This document shows positions 1 to 6,819 of a DNA stretch of 6,990 nt, one piece after another. The stretch is from contig DIVM01000369.1 in NCBI GenBank assembly GCA_002435835.1, positions 3,012 through 10,001 of the forward strand, given 5' to 3'. The position numbers were made by a program, and so were the translations under genes. Each line of letters opens with the position of its first letter. Positions within the stretch are counted from its first letter, which is position 1. Below the pieces are notes generated by a model, which was not told the DNA's origin, ran no database searches, and worked only from the letters and a program-made list of their open reading frames with translations. Origin of the DNA: Firmicutes bacterium UBA6132. Lineage in GTDB: Bacteria; Bacillota_A; Clostridia; Tissierellales; Sedimentibacteraceae.

Positions 1-1868
1 ATTATTCCATACCAATATCAACTGAAGAAACAAATTATTTATCAGAAAAAGGAACACTTTATTTTTCATCAGACAAAAATGCTCCTCCTTTTGCATATAT
101 TGATAAAAATAGCGGTCAATACAAAGGTTTAGTATTAGATTATGTAAATGCTTTATCCATAGAATTAGGAGTGGATATTGAATTTGAGCCTCAGGTTTGG
201 GAAAATGTAATAAATAGCGTAATATCAGGTGATTCAGATATGTGTGATATTTTTCCCAGCGAAGAACGAATGAAAAACTTTATATTTTCAGAGCCAATTT
301 ATAGACTTCGTGCCATAGTGATGACAGATAAAAAAAGTGATGATATTTATGATGCATATGATTTATCAGGACATACTGTTGCAATACCTGCAGGTGATTA
401 TGCATTTGAATATATAAATGAAAATATTCCTGATGTAAAAATTTTTGAAACATCTGATTTATTAGATTCAGTAAAAGCATTTCAAGAAGGGAAAGTTGAT
501 GCTGTCGTAGGGGATGAGCCTGTTTTAATTCATTTTATTGATGAGCTCGGAATAAATGATAATGTAAAAATCTTGGATTCTGTATTGTATGATAGAGAGG
601 TAAGCATTGGTGTAAAAAGACATGACTCACAGCTTGTTAATATTTTAAATAAAGGTATATTAAATTTAAAAAAGAAAAATTCTGTTGAAAAAATTCAACA
701 AAAATGGTTTGGGATTTCAGCACCAATATTAAAATATAAAGTTCCAGAAAAGCTTATGTTAGTTTTAATTGTTTTATTTAATGGGTTAATATTAATTTTT
801 GTTGGAATAGGTTTTTGGAGTTATACATTAAAAATTGAAGTAAAGAAAAGAACTGATGATTTAAACAAAAGTAGGAATAATCTGCAATTGACAGTTGATT
901 CACTTTCGAGTTTTTTGATTATTATAGAAGAAAATGGTTTTATTGTTAATGCAAATAAATCATTTAGCGAATATCTTAAAAAACAAAATATTTCTGTGGA
1001 AAAAAGTAATTATAAAAATATTCCAATATTAAATCATATAGATATAAGTCAAAGGTCAAGTAGTGAAAATGAGTTCATATTTAATTGGAAGTATTATGTT
1101 TATACTATATCTGAATTAAATTATGAGGATAGTAAATATCTTATTGTTATTGAAGATATAACAGACAAAAAATTAAGCCAACAGCAAATTTTGCAACAAA
1201 ATAAAATGATTGCTTTAGGACAGCTTGCAGCAGGTGTAGCACATGAGATAAGAAATCCGTTAGGTATTATTCAAAATTATTGTTATATACTTAAAACTTA
1301 TATTTTTAAAGAAGATCCAATAGCAGAAAACTCAATAGATGTAATTGAATCTTCTGTTCAAAGGGTGGATAAGATAGTTAACAATCTACTTAATTTTTCG
1401 CATATGGAGAATAACAAATTAACATGTATCAATTTAAAAGAATCAATATTAAATATTATATCGTTAGAAAACAAAATTAAATTGAAAAAAAATATTGAAT
1501 TAATAGTTAATTGTAATGATGATATAAAATTCATAACAAGTATAGAACCATTAAATCATATATTTTTAAATTTATTATCAAATTCTTTGGACTCAATTGA
1601 TGACTATGGAAAAATTTCAATTGACTGTAAAGTAGATAATAAATTTTTAACAATTGATTTTAAAGATACAGGAACTGGCATTAGTAAGGAAAATATTGAA
1701 CGAATATTTAATCCTTTTTATACAACTAAAAAAGTAGGACAAGGTACAGGATTGGGACTATATATTGTTTATAATGAAATACAAAAAATAGGTGGTGAAA
1801 TTCAAGTTTATTCAGAACTTGGAATAGGAACTACATTTAAAATGAAATTTCCATTTTTAAAGGAGTAG
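1..1868 (+). CDS. Sensor histidine kinase with extracellular SBP_bac_3 domain (5' partial)
   Basis: Membrane sensor kinase that probably binds an amino-acid-like ligand outside the cell and phosphorylates the regulator encoded next. The frame is open from base 3 to the TAG at 1866-1868 (621 visible residues), so the GTG at 171 is internal and the true start lies left of the window. Visible residues about 16-240 form a periplasmic-binding-protein type 3 domain: NAPPF, YKGLVLDY, Arg89 in SEER followed by FSEPIY, and Asp171 in VVGDEP. In amino-acid-binding relatives these Arg and Asp positions usually hold the carboxyl and amino groups. One transmembrane helix lies at about 251-275, a PAS-like region at about 297-390, and the HisKA H-box at AHEIRNP with His414. 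The HATPase has its N-box at Asn527, DTGTG at 555, FNPFYTTK, and GQGTGLGLY at 579. All kinase motifs are intact. The leading segment STEETNYLSEKG resembles the linker found before such domains, so a second binding domain or only a signal peptide could lie upstream. The exact ligand is not readable. Confidence 0.93.
   Translation, partial: YSIPISTEETNYLSEKGTLYFSSDKNAPPFAYIDKNSGQYKGLVLDYVNALSIELGVDIEFEPQVWENVINSVISGDSDMCDIFPSEERMKNFIFSEPIYRLRAIVMTDKKSDDIYDAYDLSGHTVAIPAGDYAFEYINENIPDVKIFETSDLLDSVKAFQEGKVDAVVGDEPVLIHFIDELGINDNVKILDSVLYDREVSIGVKRHDSQLVNILNKGILNLKKKNSVEKIQQKWFGISAPILKYKVPEKLMLVLIVLFNGLILIFVGIGFWSYTLKIEVKKRTDDLNKSRNNLQLTVDSLSSFLIIIEENGFIVNANKSFSEYLKKQNISVEKSNYKNIPILNHIDISQRSSSENEFIFNWKYYVYTISELNYEDSKYLIVIEDITDKKLSQQQILQQNKMIALGQLAAGVAHEIRNPLGIIQNYCYILKTYIFKEDPIAENSIDVIESSVQRVDKIVNNLLNFSHMENNKLTCINLKESILNIISLENKIKLKKNIELIVNCNDDIKFITSIEPLNHIFLNLLSNSLDSIDDYGKISIDCKVDNKFLTIDFKDTGTGISKENIERIFNPFYTTKKVGQGTGLGLYIVYNEIQKIGGEIQVYSELGIGTTFKMKFPFLKE
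1859..1865 (+). promoter_or_regulatory. Ribosome binding site of the response regulator gene
   Basis: AAAGGAG lies inside the last codons of the kinase gene, 7 nt before ATG 1873. It sets that start and suggests translational coupling of kinase and regulator. Confidence 0.85.
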
Positions 1869-1872
1869 AACT

Positions 1873-3243
1873 ATGTATGATTTCAAAATATTGGTTGTAG
1901 ATGATGAAGAAGAATTTAGAAATGTTTACAAACTTATGTTGCAATATAAGGGTTATGAAGTTACCTTAGCATCATCTGGTGAGGAATGTTTGAAACTTTT
2001 GGAAGAAAACAATTATGATCTTGTGGTAACTGATTTAAAAATGGAGGGTATGGATGGAATAGAACTTTTAAAGAAAATAAAGGATAATAATTACAGTTGT
2101 GAAGTTATATTAGTAACAGCATTCAGTACAGTTGAGAATGCTGTTACTGCTATTAAATTAGGAGCATTTGGTTATTTTATAAAAGGACAGGATCCAAAAA
2201 TTCTCCTCAATGAAATAGATAAAATAGTGAAAATTACTGTACTAAAAAATGATAATAAAGCAATTAAAAATAATTTAAACAATTTTAATTATTTGTTGGA
2301 TACCTATAGCAATAAGTTTAAAGAAGTTTTGAGAATAGCAAAAAAAGCAGCTGAAAGCAATTCAAATATATTGATACTTGGTGAGTCAGGTACTGGTAAA
2401 GAAGTTATTGCTAAATATATTCACGAATGTAGCAATAGAAAAAATGAAAACTTTGTAGCAGTTAATTGTCAAGTATTTTCTGATGGATTATTGGAGTCTG
2501 AATTGTTTGGACATGAGAAGGGAGCATTTACAGGAGCTAATGAAAAACGAATTGGCAGATTTGAAGAAGCAGATAATGGTACATTATTTTTAGATGAAAT
2601 TGGGGAGTTATCTTATAATACTCAAGTAAAGCTATTAAGAGTCATAGAAAATAAAACAATTGAAAGAATAGGATGCAATAAAAGCATTGGGGTAAATTTA
2701 AGGCTCATTAGCGCTACTAATCGTGATCTTGACAAAGAAATAAAAGAAGGAAAGTTCCGTGAAGATTTGTTTTACAGAATAAATACAATTACTATTGAAG
2801 TTCCGCCACTAAGAGAAAGGAAAGAAGATATTCCTATATTATTAAAATTTTTTTTGAATAATTATCAAAATGAAATGAAGAAAAAAATAAAAAGTTTAGA
2901 AGATGGATTGATGGAAATATTAATGAGCTATGATTACCCGGGAAATATCAGAGAATTTAAAAACGTAATAGAAAGACTTGTTGTTCTAAGTGATACAGGA
3001 GTACTTAGAAAAAAAGATTTGCCTTCTATAAAATCAAGAAATGATGAACAGTATGAATACAATATAGGTTTAAAACCTCTAAAAGAAATAAGACAAAATG
3101 CTGAAATCAATTATATAAAATATGTTTTAATGAAATTAGATAATAATATAAGTGAAACAGCAAGAACACTAGACATAAGCAGAAGGCAATTGTATAATAA
3201 GTTAACGGAATATAATATAATGCATATTAATTTTGAGAAATAA
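1873..3243 (+). CDS. NtrC-family sigma-54-dependent response regulator
   Basis: Transcription activator (456 residues, normal length for the family) that on phosphorylation remodels RNA polymerase holding sigma-54. The receiver domain (1-120) has acidic pocket Asp10/Asp11, phosphoacceptor Asp54 in TDLKM, Thr82 and Lys104. The central AAA+ domain (about 140-380) has Walker A GESGTGKE (170-177), the sigma-54 contact loop GAFTGA (217-222) within [13 protein letters not shown], Walker B LFLDEIGE (238-245), the sensor segment SATNRDL, and arginine-finger region [10 protein letters not shown] (Arg296, Arg302). The C-terminal Fis-type helix-turn-helix is at about 426-447 ([19 protein letters not shown]). 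All residues needed for sigma-54 activation are present. ATG 1873 is preceded by AAAGGAG and lies 4 nt after the kinase stop, so the two form an operon and very likely a cognate pair. The sigma-54 promoter just downstream (3355-3373) suggests the symporter gene is its target. No terminator is visible after its stop, so some read-through into that gene is possible. Confidence 0.96.
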   Translation: MYDFKILVVDDEEEFRNVYKLMLQYKGYEVTLASSGEECLKLLEENNYDLVVTDLKMEGMDGIELLKKIKDNNYSCEVILVTAFSTVENAVTAIKLGAFGYFIKGQDPKILLNEIDKIVKITVLKNDNKAIKNNLNNFNYLLDTYSNKFKEVLRIAKKAAESNSNILILGESGTGKEVIAKYIHECSNRKNENFVAVNCQVFSDGLLESELFGHEKGAFTGANEKRIGRFEEADNGTLFLDEIGELSYNTQVKLLRVIENKTIERIGCNKSIGVNLRLISATNRDLDKEIKEGKFREDLFYRINTITIEVPPLRERKEDIPILLKFFLNNYQNEMKKKIKSLEDGLMEILMSYDYPGNIREFKNVIERLVVLSDTGVLRKKDLPSIKSRNDEQYEYNIGLKPLKEIRQNAEINYIKYVLMKLDNNISETARTLDISRRQLYNKLTEYNIMHINFEK

Positions 3244-3262
3244 ATTTTACAGTTTGTGAAAT
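3244..3262. promoter_or_regulatory. Candidate enhancer (UAS) for the NtrC-type regulator
   Basis: The imperfect inverted repeat ATTTTAC-agttt-GTGAAAT pairs 6 of 7 positions per arm and has the 17-19 bp size typical of sites bound by dimers of Fis-type HTH activators. Its centre is about 129 bp upstream of the predicted sigma-54 start, a usual distance for looping enhancers. It begins immediately after the regulator's stop codon. A second, overlapping reading is TTTGT-N12-ACAAA (3253-3274). In DNA this AT-rich, short repeats arise by chance, so the call is tentative. Confidence 0.3.
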
Positions 3263-3354
3263 AAAGTATACAAATTAAGTAGAAACATTATCCGATTCCC
3301 TTTTAATAATTAAAAAAAATAAGCAAATTTAGCTGTTACAATAATTTTTATTAC

Positions 3355-3373
3355 TTGGCACATTAATTGCTTT
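3355..3373 (+). promoter_or_regulatory. Sigma-54 (RpoN) -24/-12 promoter of the symporter gene
   Basis: TTGGCACATTAATTGCTTT matches the sigma-54 consensus TGGCAC-N5-TTGC exactly. GG is at 3357-3358 and GC at 3369-3370, with the required 12-bp register. The predicted transcription start is near 3382, about 24 nt before ATG 3406, which leaves a short leader containing the ribosome binding site. Its place right after a gene for a sigma-54 activator makes a chance match unlikely. Confidence 0.92.
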
Positions 3374-3390
3374 ATTATTGTTTAACTAAA

Positions 3391-3402
3391 AAAGGAGGAA
3401 GG
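3391..3402 (+). promoter_or_regulatory. Ribosome binding site deciding the symporter start
   Basis: AAAGGAGGAAGG is a near-perfect Shine-Dalgarno sequence a few nt before ATG 3406. It fixes that ATG as the start. The in-frame TTG at 3367 has no such site and lies inside the -12 promoter element. Confidence 0.92.
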
Positions 3403-3405
3403 CGT

Positions 3406-4797
3406 ATGGAAAAGATTACTCAAATTAATGATTTTGTAAATGGTATTGTATGGGGACCTTACATGATTGCACTAATAGTAGGTACAGGAATTTTTTTAAC
3501 TATTAGATTAAGGTTTTTACAAGTAATTAATTTTAAAATCATAATGAAAAACACCGTTGGAAAGATGTTTAAGAAACGAAGCGGTGTTGATGGGGATATA
3601 ACTTCTGGTCAGGCCGGATTAAATGCTATTGCTGCAGTTGTTGGTACTGGAAATATAGCAGGTGTTGCAACAGCAATTGCTATAGGTGGACCGGGAGCCG
3701 TGTTTTGGATGTGGGTATCTGCATTTTTCGGTATGGCAACAAAATTCTCAGAAATAGCTTTAGGTATAAAATATCGTGAAAAAAAAGAAGATGGTTCAAT
3801 AGCTGGTGGAGCAATGTATTATCTTGACAAAGGCCTTCATAGTAAATTTCTATCATATTTTTTTAGTATAATGGTTATCATAACATATTTTATAATGGGC
3901 GCAGTTGTTGATACTAATTCTATAGCTCTTTCAGTTCAAGAACAATGGGGAATAAAGCCAGTGATAACAGGTATAATATTAGCAGCTTTAACTGGCATAG
4001 TTATACTTGGTGGAATTAAAAGGATGGGTCGTGTATGCGAGTTTTTGTCACCTTTTATGGGAGGACTATATATTATAACTGGAATTTTAGTTTTAATTTT
4101 AAATTTTAATAAAGTTCCTGGGGCATTTATGCTTATATTTAATAGTGCATTTAAACCTATTGCTGCAACAGGAGGGTTTGCAGGTGCAGCTTTAGGGCAG
4201 ATAATAAAAATGGGTATTGCAAGAGGTCTTTTTTCAAATGAAGCTGGTATGGGAAGTTCGCCAATAATACATAGTAGTGCTCAAGTTAACCATCCTATAG
4301 AACAGGCTATATGGGGTGTTGCCGAAGTATTTATTGATACAATTATAATTTGTACTATTACAGCTATTACTATAGTCATATCTGGTGAATGGACTACAGG
4401 TGTTTCAGGTGTTGCACTTACAATGAGAGCATTTAATGCAACTTTACCTGGTAATATAGGAAGTTATATTGTTCTTTTTTCAGCTGTATTATTCGGTTAT
4501 TCATGCCTAATATCAGTAAACTATTATTGTGAAAGAGCAGGGGAATACATATTCGGTCAAAAATGTATTAAACCTATTAGAATATTATGGATTATTTTCA
4601 TCGTAATAGGATCAATGGGAGGTTTGGAATTTGTGTGGGCTTTAGCTGATACTGCTAATGGATTAATGGCATTACCTAACCTTATAGGTCTAATATGCTT
4701 AAGTGGTGTAGTAGTGAACTTGAAAAAGGATTATTTCAGTGATAATGGTAATGGAGATAATAAGATAAATAAAGAACATAGTTCAAAAATAGAATAA
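3406..4797 (+). CDS. agcS: AgcS-family sodium:alanine/glycine symporter
   Basis: Inner-membrane transporter of the alanine-or-glycine:cation symporter (AGCS/DAACS) family, importing alanine and/or glycine with sodium. The protein is 463 residues from ATG 3406, normal for the family, with roughly ten or eleven hydrophobic helices across its length. Family signatures are VGTGNIAGVATAIAIGGPGA starting at Val79 (the GTGN segment, 80-83, lies in the substrate/sodium site of characterised members), FWMWVSAFFGMATKFSE, GGAMYYL, and NEAGMGSSPIIHSSA from Asn278, followed by HPIEQAIWGVAEVFIDT. The segment before GTGN reads TSGQAGLNAIAAV, where I remember an SPFQALxTALA-like string in many members, so it may be a subfamily; substrate choice (L-Ala, D-Ala, Gly) cannot be read. 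Expression should depend on RpoN and the adjacent NtrC-type regulator. An upstream in-frame TTG at 3367 would add 13 residues but falls in the promoter and is rejected. The symbol is a family name, not proof of orthology. Confidence 0.95.
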   Translation: MEKITQINDFVNGIVWGPYMIALIVGTGIFLTIRLRFLQVINFKIIMKNTVGKMFKKRSGVDGDITSGQAGLNAIAAVVGTGNIAGVATAIAIGGPGAVFWMWVSAFFGMATKFSEIALGIKYREKKEDGSIAGGAMYYLDKGLHSKFLSYFFSIMVIITYFIMGAVVDTNSIALSVQEQWGIKPVITGIILAALTGIVILGGIKRMGRVCEFLSPFMGGLYIITGILVLILNFNKVPGAFMLIFNSAFKPIAATGGFAGAALGQIIKMGIARGLFSNEAGMGSSPIIHSSAQVNHPIEQAIWGVAEVFIDTIIICTITAITIVISGEWTTGVSGVALTMRAFNATLPGNIGSYIVLFSAVLFGYSCLISVNYYCERAGEYIFGQKCIKPIRILWIIFIVIGSMGGLEFVWALADTANGLMALPNLIGLICLSGVVVNLKKDYFSDNGNGDNKINKEHSSKIE

Positions 4798-4844
4798 GTT
4801 TGATTTTATATTCCATAAGGAATGAAAGTATCTAAATACAAGAT

Positions 4845-4888
4845 AAGGCTATTGGCGAATTGCCAATAGCCTTTAATTATTTATTTTT
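4845..4888 (+). terminator. Rho-independent terminator after the symporter gene
   Basis: A perfect 12-bp stem, AAGGCTATTGGC (4845-4856) with GCCAATAGCCTT (4862-4873), closes a 5-nt loop (GAATT) and is followed on the plus strand by a T-rich run including seven Ts (4884-4890). It ends the symporter transcript. The same hairpin sits 16 bp beyond the stop of the converging minus-strand gene and may also serve that gene, though the tail on that strand is poorer in T. Confidence 0.92.
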
Positions 4889-6079
4889 TTATTCTGTGTA
4901 ATTATCAAAGTATCCTTGTACTAAAACTATAGGAGTACCTTTATCACCACTGCCTGAAGTAAGGTCACATAGTGAACCGATCAAGTCAGTTAAACGACGA
5001 GGAGTTGTTCCTTGAGATACCATGTTGCCAACTAAATTGCTGTCTTTTTGACGAATATAAGCAGTAATAGCCTCTTTTAATTCAGAACCACTTAATTCAG
5101 AGAAATCATTATCTGCAAGATACTTTAATTTAACTTCATTTGGTTGGCCTTCCAAACCTGAAGTATAAGCAGGTGAAACCACTGGATCTGCTAATTCCCA
5201 TATCTTACCTATTGGGTCTTTGAACGCACCATCGCCATAAATAATAACTTCAACATTTTTTCCTGTTTTATCAAAGATACCATTTTGGATTTTTTCAACA
5301 ACTGGCATGCAATCACGAGGGAAAAGTTTTATTGATTCTTCTGTAGCTTTATTACTTCCAAGTAAACCGTATATTTCGTTATATCCACTTCCATTAACCG
5401 GAGCAGTTAAAATATCATCAAGGCCAAATACTAACTTTGCACCTGCTGTATTTAATAAACGCTTTGTTCTAAAACGAGTATGAATGTCACAGTTAAGAAC
5501 ATAATCAGTATAATTTAAGATTGCACGGCAATCATTGGCAAGTATAACTTCAACTTCACAACCTTCTGCTTGGATAAGTTCTTTGTAATATTCAATATAA
5601 TCAACACCGGTAAATGTGTGTTTTCGAAATCCAAAAAGTTCACGGTAATTTATTTCTGTTAAAATGTCAGTCCATGGGTTAATGCCTTTTTCATCTAATG
5701 TATCAAGATCAACTAAGTGATTACCTACTTCATCTGAAGGATAGCTTAACATAAGAACGATCTTCTTAGCGCCTTTTGCAATTCCTTTAAGGCAAATAGA
5801 AAAACGGTTACGGCTTAAGATAGGGAATATCACACCGATAGTTTCATTTCCGAATTTGTTTTTAACATCAGCTGCTATTTGGTCAACAGTAGCATAATTT
5901 CCTTGTGCGCGGGCAACTACTGCTTCAGTTGTTGCAATTACATCTTGATTACGTAATTCAAATCCATGACTTTTTGCTGCATCAAGAACACTTTTAATAA
6001 CAATTTCAGCGATATCGTCTCCCTCACGTATAATCGGTGCTCGAACTCCTCTTGAAACAGTACCTATTAATCTCTCCAT
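4889..6079 (-). CDS. CofE-like (coenzyme F420-0:gamma-glutamyl ligase family) protein
   Basis: A 396-residue soluble protein with no signal peptide or membrane helix. The N-terminal part resembles the F420-0:gamma-glutamyl ligase fold: APIIREGDDIAEIV (GDD at 20-22) and DVIATTEAVVARAQGN (46-61), comparable to the DILVIAQKVVSKAEG-type motif of archaeal CofE. The remainder, with GDGAFKDPIGKIWELADP, SPAYTSGLEG and SGSGDKGTP near the C-terminus, looks like the long clostridial version usually annotated as F420-0:gamma-glutamyl ligase. Archaeal CofE is about 250 residues, so about 150 residues here are extra, and they do not resemble the FMN domain of mycobacterial FbiB. CofE adds glutamate to F420-0 using GTP, but Clostridia are not known to make F420, so the substrate here is unknown; a glutamate ligase acting on another acceptor is a guess. 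It is a single-gene unit with its own promoter. Its coding sequence is visibly less AT-rich than the neighbouring kinase gene. ATG 6079 has a good AAAGGAG site. Confidence 0.85.
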   Translation of the reverse strand: MERLIGTVSRGVRAPIIREGDDIAEIVIKSVLDAAKSHGFELRNQDVIATTEAVVARAQGNYATVDQIAADVKNKFGNETIGVIFPILSRNRFSICLKGIAKGAKKIVLMLSYPSDEVGNHLVDLDTLDEKGINPWTDILTEINYRELFGFRKHTFTGVDYIEYYKELIQAEGCEVEVILANDCRAILNYTDYVLNCDIHTRFRTKRLLNTAGAKLVFGLDDILTAPVNGSGYNEIYGLLGSNKATEESIKLFPRDCMPVVEKIQNGIFDKTGKNVEVIIYGDGAFKDPIGKIWELADPVVSPAYTSGLEGQPNEVKLKYLADNDFSELSGSELKEAITAYIRQKDSNLVGNMVSQGTTPRRLTDLIGSLCDLTSGSGDKGTPIVLVQGYFDNYTE

Positions 6080-6084
6080 ATATT

Positions 6085-6094
6085 TCTCCTTTAC
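6085..6094 (-). promoter_or_regulatory. Ribosome binding site of the CofE-like gene
   Basis: Read on the minus strand, GTAAAGGAGA lies a few nt before the ATG at 6079-6077 and supports that start. Confidence 0.8.
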
Positions 6095-6135
6095 AATCTA
6101 ACAAAATGTTTTTTATATTGTTTGTTTTCTCAAGT

Positions 6136-6144
6136 AGTATAGCA
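6136..6144 (-). promoter_or_regulatory. Extended -10 promoter of the CofE-like gene
   Basis: On the minus strand, TGCTATACT is a TGN-extended -10 element with hexamer TATACT. There is no good -35 at 17-18 bp (the bases read TTTTAT or GTTTTA), which is typical when an extended -10 is present. The predicted start near 6129 gives a leader of about 50 nt. No riboswitch-like fold was recognised in that leader. Confidence 0.55.
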
Positions 6145-6263
6145 TAAAAATTAATATTATAAAACTATTATTCATTATTTATATAAATTAGTTATTTCTG
6201 AATGTCTGTATTTTGTTTGATTAATGAATCTTTTAGAATTTGAAATTACTTATAACATATTTA
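6145..6263. other. AT-rich intergenic segment between divergent promoters
   Basis: This is the stretch between the minus-strand CofE-like promoter and the plus-strand MarR promoter. It is very AT-rich. I see no open reading frame with a ribosome binding site, no convincing hairpin and no repeat in it. Confidence 0.6.
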
Positions 6264-6292
6264 TTGACAACAATAGTTAACAATGATACAAT
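6264..6292 (+). promoter_or_regulatory. SigA promoter of the MarR/ABC exporter operon
   Basis: The -35 is TTGACA (6264-6269, perfect), the spacer is 17 bp, and the -10 is TACAAT (6287-6292) with a TG extension at 6284-6285. The predicted start is near 6299. Such a strong promoter fits a gene held down by a repressor bound at the palindrome that begins at the start site. Confidence 0.85.
6272..6282. repeat. Second copy of the operator half-site (11-bp direct repeat)
   Basis: AATAGTTAACA occurs here and again at 6304-6314, 32 bp apart or about three helical turns, so both copies face the same side of the DNA. This copy lies in the -35/-10 spacer. It retains the right arm and the TAG centre of the palindrome, but its left arm (ACAACAA) is largely degenerate. 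It may be a weaker auxiliary repressor site. Confidence 0.5.
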
Positions 6293-6298
6293 TTTACT

Positions 6299-6315
6299 AT
6301 GTTAATAGTTAACAT
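6299..6315. promoter_or_regulatory. Predicted MarR operator palindrome
   Basis: ATGTTAA-TAG-TTAACAT is a perfect 7-bp inverted repeat around 3 nt, the size typical of MarR-dimer sites. It covers the predicted transcription start of the marR-like gene, where a bound repressor would block the polymerase. The assignment to this MarR protein rests on position and symmetry only. Confidence 0.72.
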
Positions 6316-6353
6316 GGTTAAGTAATATTTTATAAAGAGAATGGAGTGTGAAA

Positions 6354-6818
6354 ATGTTAAATAATGATTTTAAAATAAGTATGATTCAAGCAGTTCATCG
6401 AATGAAAAAGGCAAGTTTTACAATGATATTTGAAGATATATCAAAGGGTGAATTTTTTACGCTTGAGATGATTAATAAGTATACAGAAAGTAATGGTAAT
6501 AATGGTGGGATTTGTGTTTCAGATATAGCAAAAGGTCAAAAAATATCTACATCTGCAATATCAAGGATGCTGCGTCAACTTGAAGAAAAAGGATTAATCA
6601 TTAGGACAGTTGATAAAACTGATAGGCGAAACACATATGTTACTTTAACAGATTTAGGGAATGAGAAGAGATTAAGTGCAGCAAGTTACTTAAATAAATT
6701 TGTGGAAAAAATTATTATACGTATGGGAGATCAAAAAATTTCTCAACTAATTGAATTAATTAATGAAATGTCTGACATTATGGAAGACGAATTTGAAATA
6801 GAACGAAAAGAGAGATAA
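6354..6818 (+). CDS. MarR-family transcriptional regulator
   Basis: Winged helix-turn-helix regulator of 154 residues, a typical MarR length, probably a dimeric repressor released by a small ligand. The DNA-binding part spans about residues 53-96: VSDIAKGQKISTSAISRMLRQLEEKGLI (the recognition helix includes TSAISRMLRQLE), followed by the wing RTVDKTDRRNTYVTLTDLG with the conserved D-x-RR. Helices at both ends would form the dimer interface. A single cysteine (Cys54) precedes the HTH; there is no evident cysteine-pair redox switch. I place the start at ATG 6354, because GGAG (6343-6346) sits 7 nt before it. The in-frame GTG 6348 is only 1 nt from that site and would add two residues. It probably represses its own operon through the palindrome at 6299-6315, and it lies 1 nt before an ABC exporter gene, a common efflux arrangement. 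The ligand is unknown. Confidence 0.92.
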   Translation: MLNNDFKISMIQAVHRMKKASFTMIFEDISKGEFFTLEMINKYTESNGNNGGICVSDIAKGQKISTSAISRMLRQLEEKGLIIRTVDKTDRRNTYVTLTDLGNEKRLSAASYLNKFVEKIIIRMGDQKISQLIELINEMSDIMEDEFEIERKER

Positions 6819-6819
6819 A

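Noticed and set aside
171..173. GTG as start of the kinase gene
   Set aside because: The frame is open back to base 3 and the upstream codons encode the first part of the binding-protein domain (NAPPF, YKGLVLDY). The gene continues beyond the left edge.
280..480. Minus-strand open frame of 66 codons
   Set aside because: It lies wholly inside the kinase gene, has no ribosome binding site, and its residues (many His, Leu, Gln, Met) are what the antisense of an AT-rich gene gives.
3300..3330. A-rich stretch after the regulator gene as a possible terminator
   Set aside because: No GC-containing stem precedes any T-run here, so it does not look like a terminator.
3367..3369. TTG as start of the symporter
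   Set aside because: It lies inside the sigma-54 -12 element, upstream of the predicted transcription start, and lacks a ribosome binding site.
6101..6126. Loose inverted repeat (ACAAAAT ... ATTGTTTGT) in the CofE-like leader
   Set aside because: Pairing is imperfect and all A/T-rich with a long loop, and there is no similarity to the MarR palindrome; chance is the better explanation.
6348..6350. GTG as start of the MarR gene
   Set aside because: Only 1 nt separates it from the GGAG site; ATG 6354 has normal 7-nt spacing.
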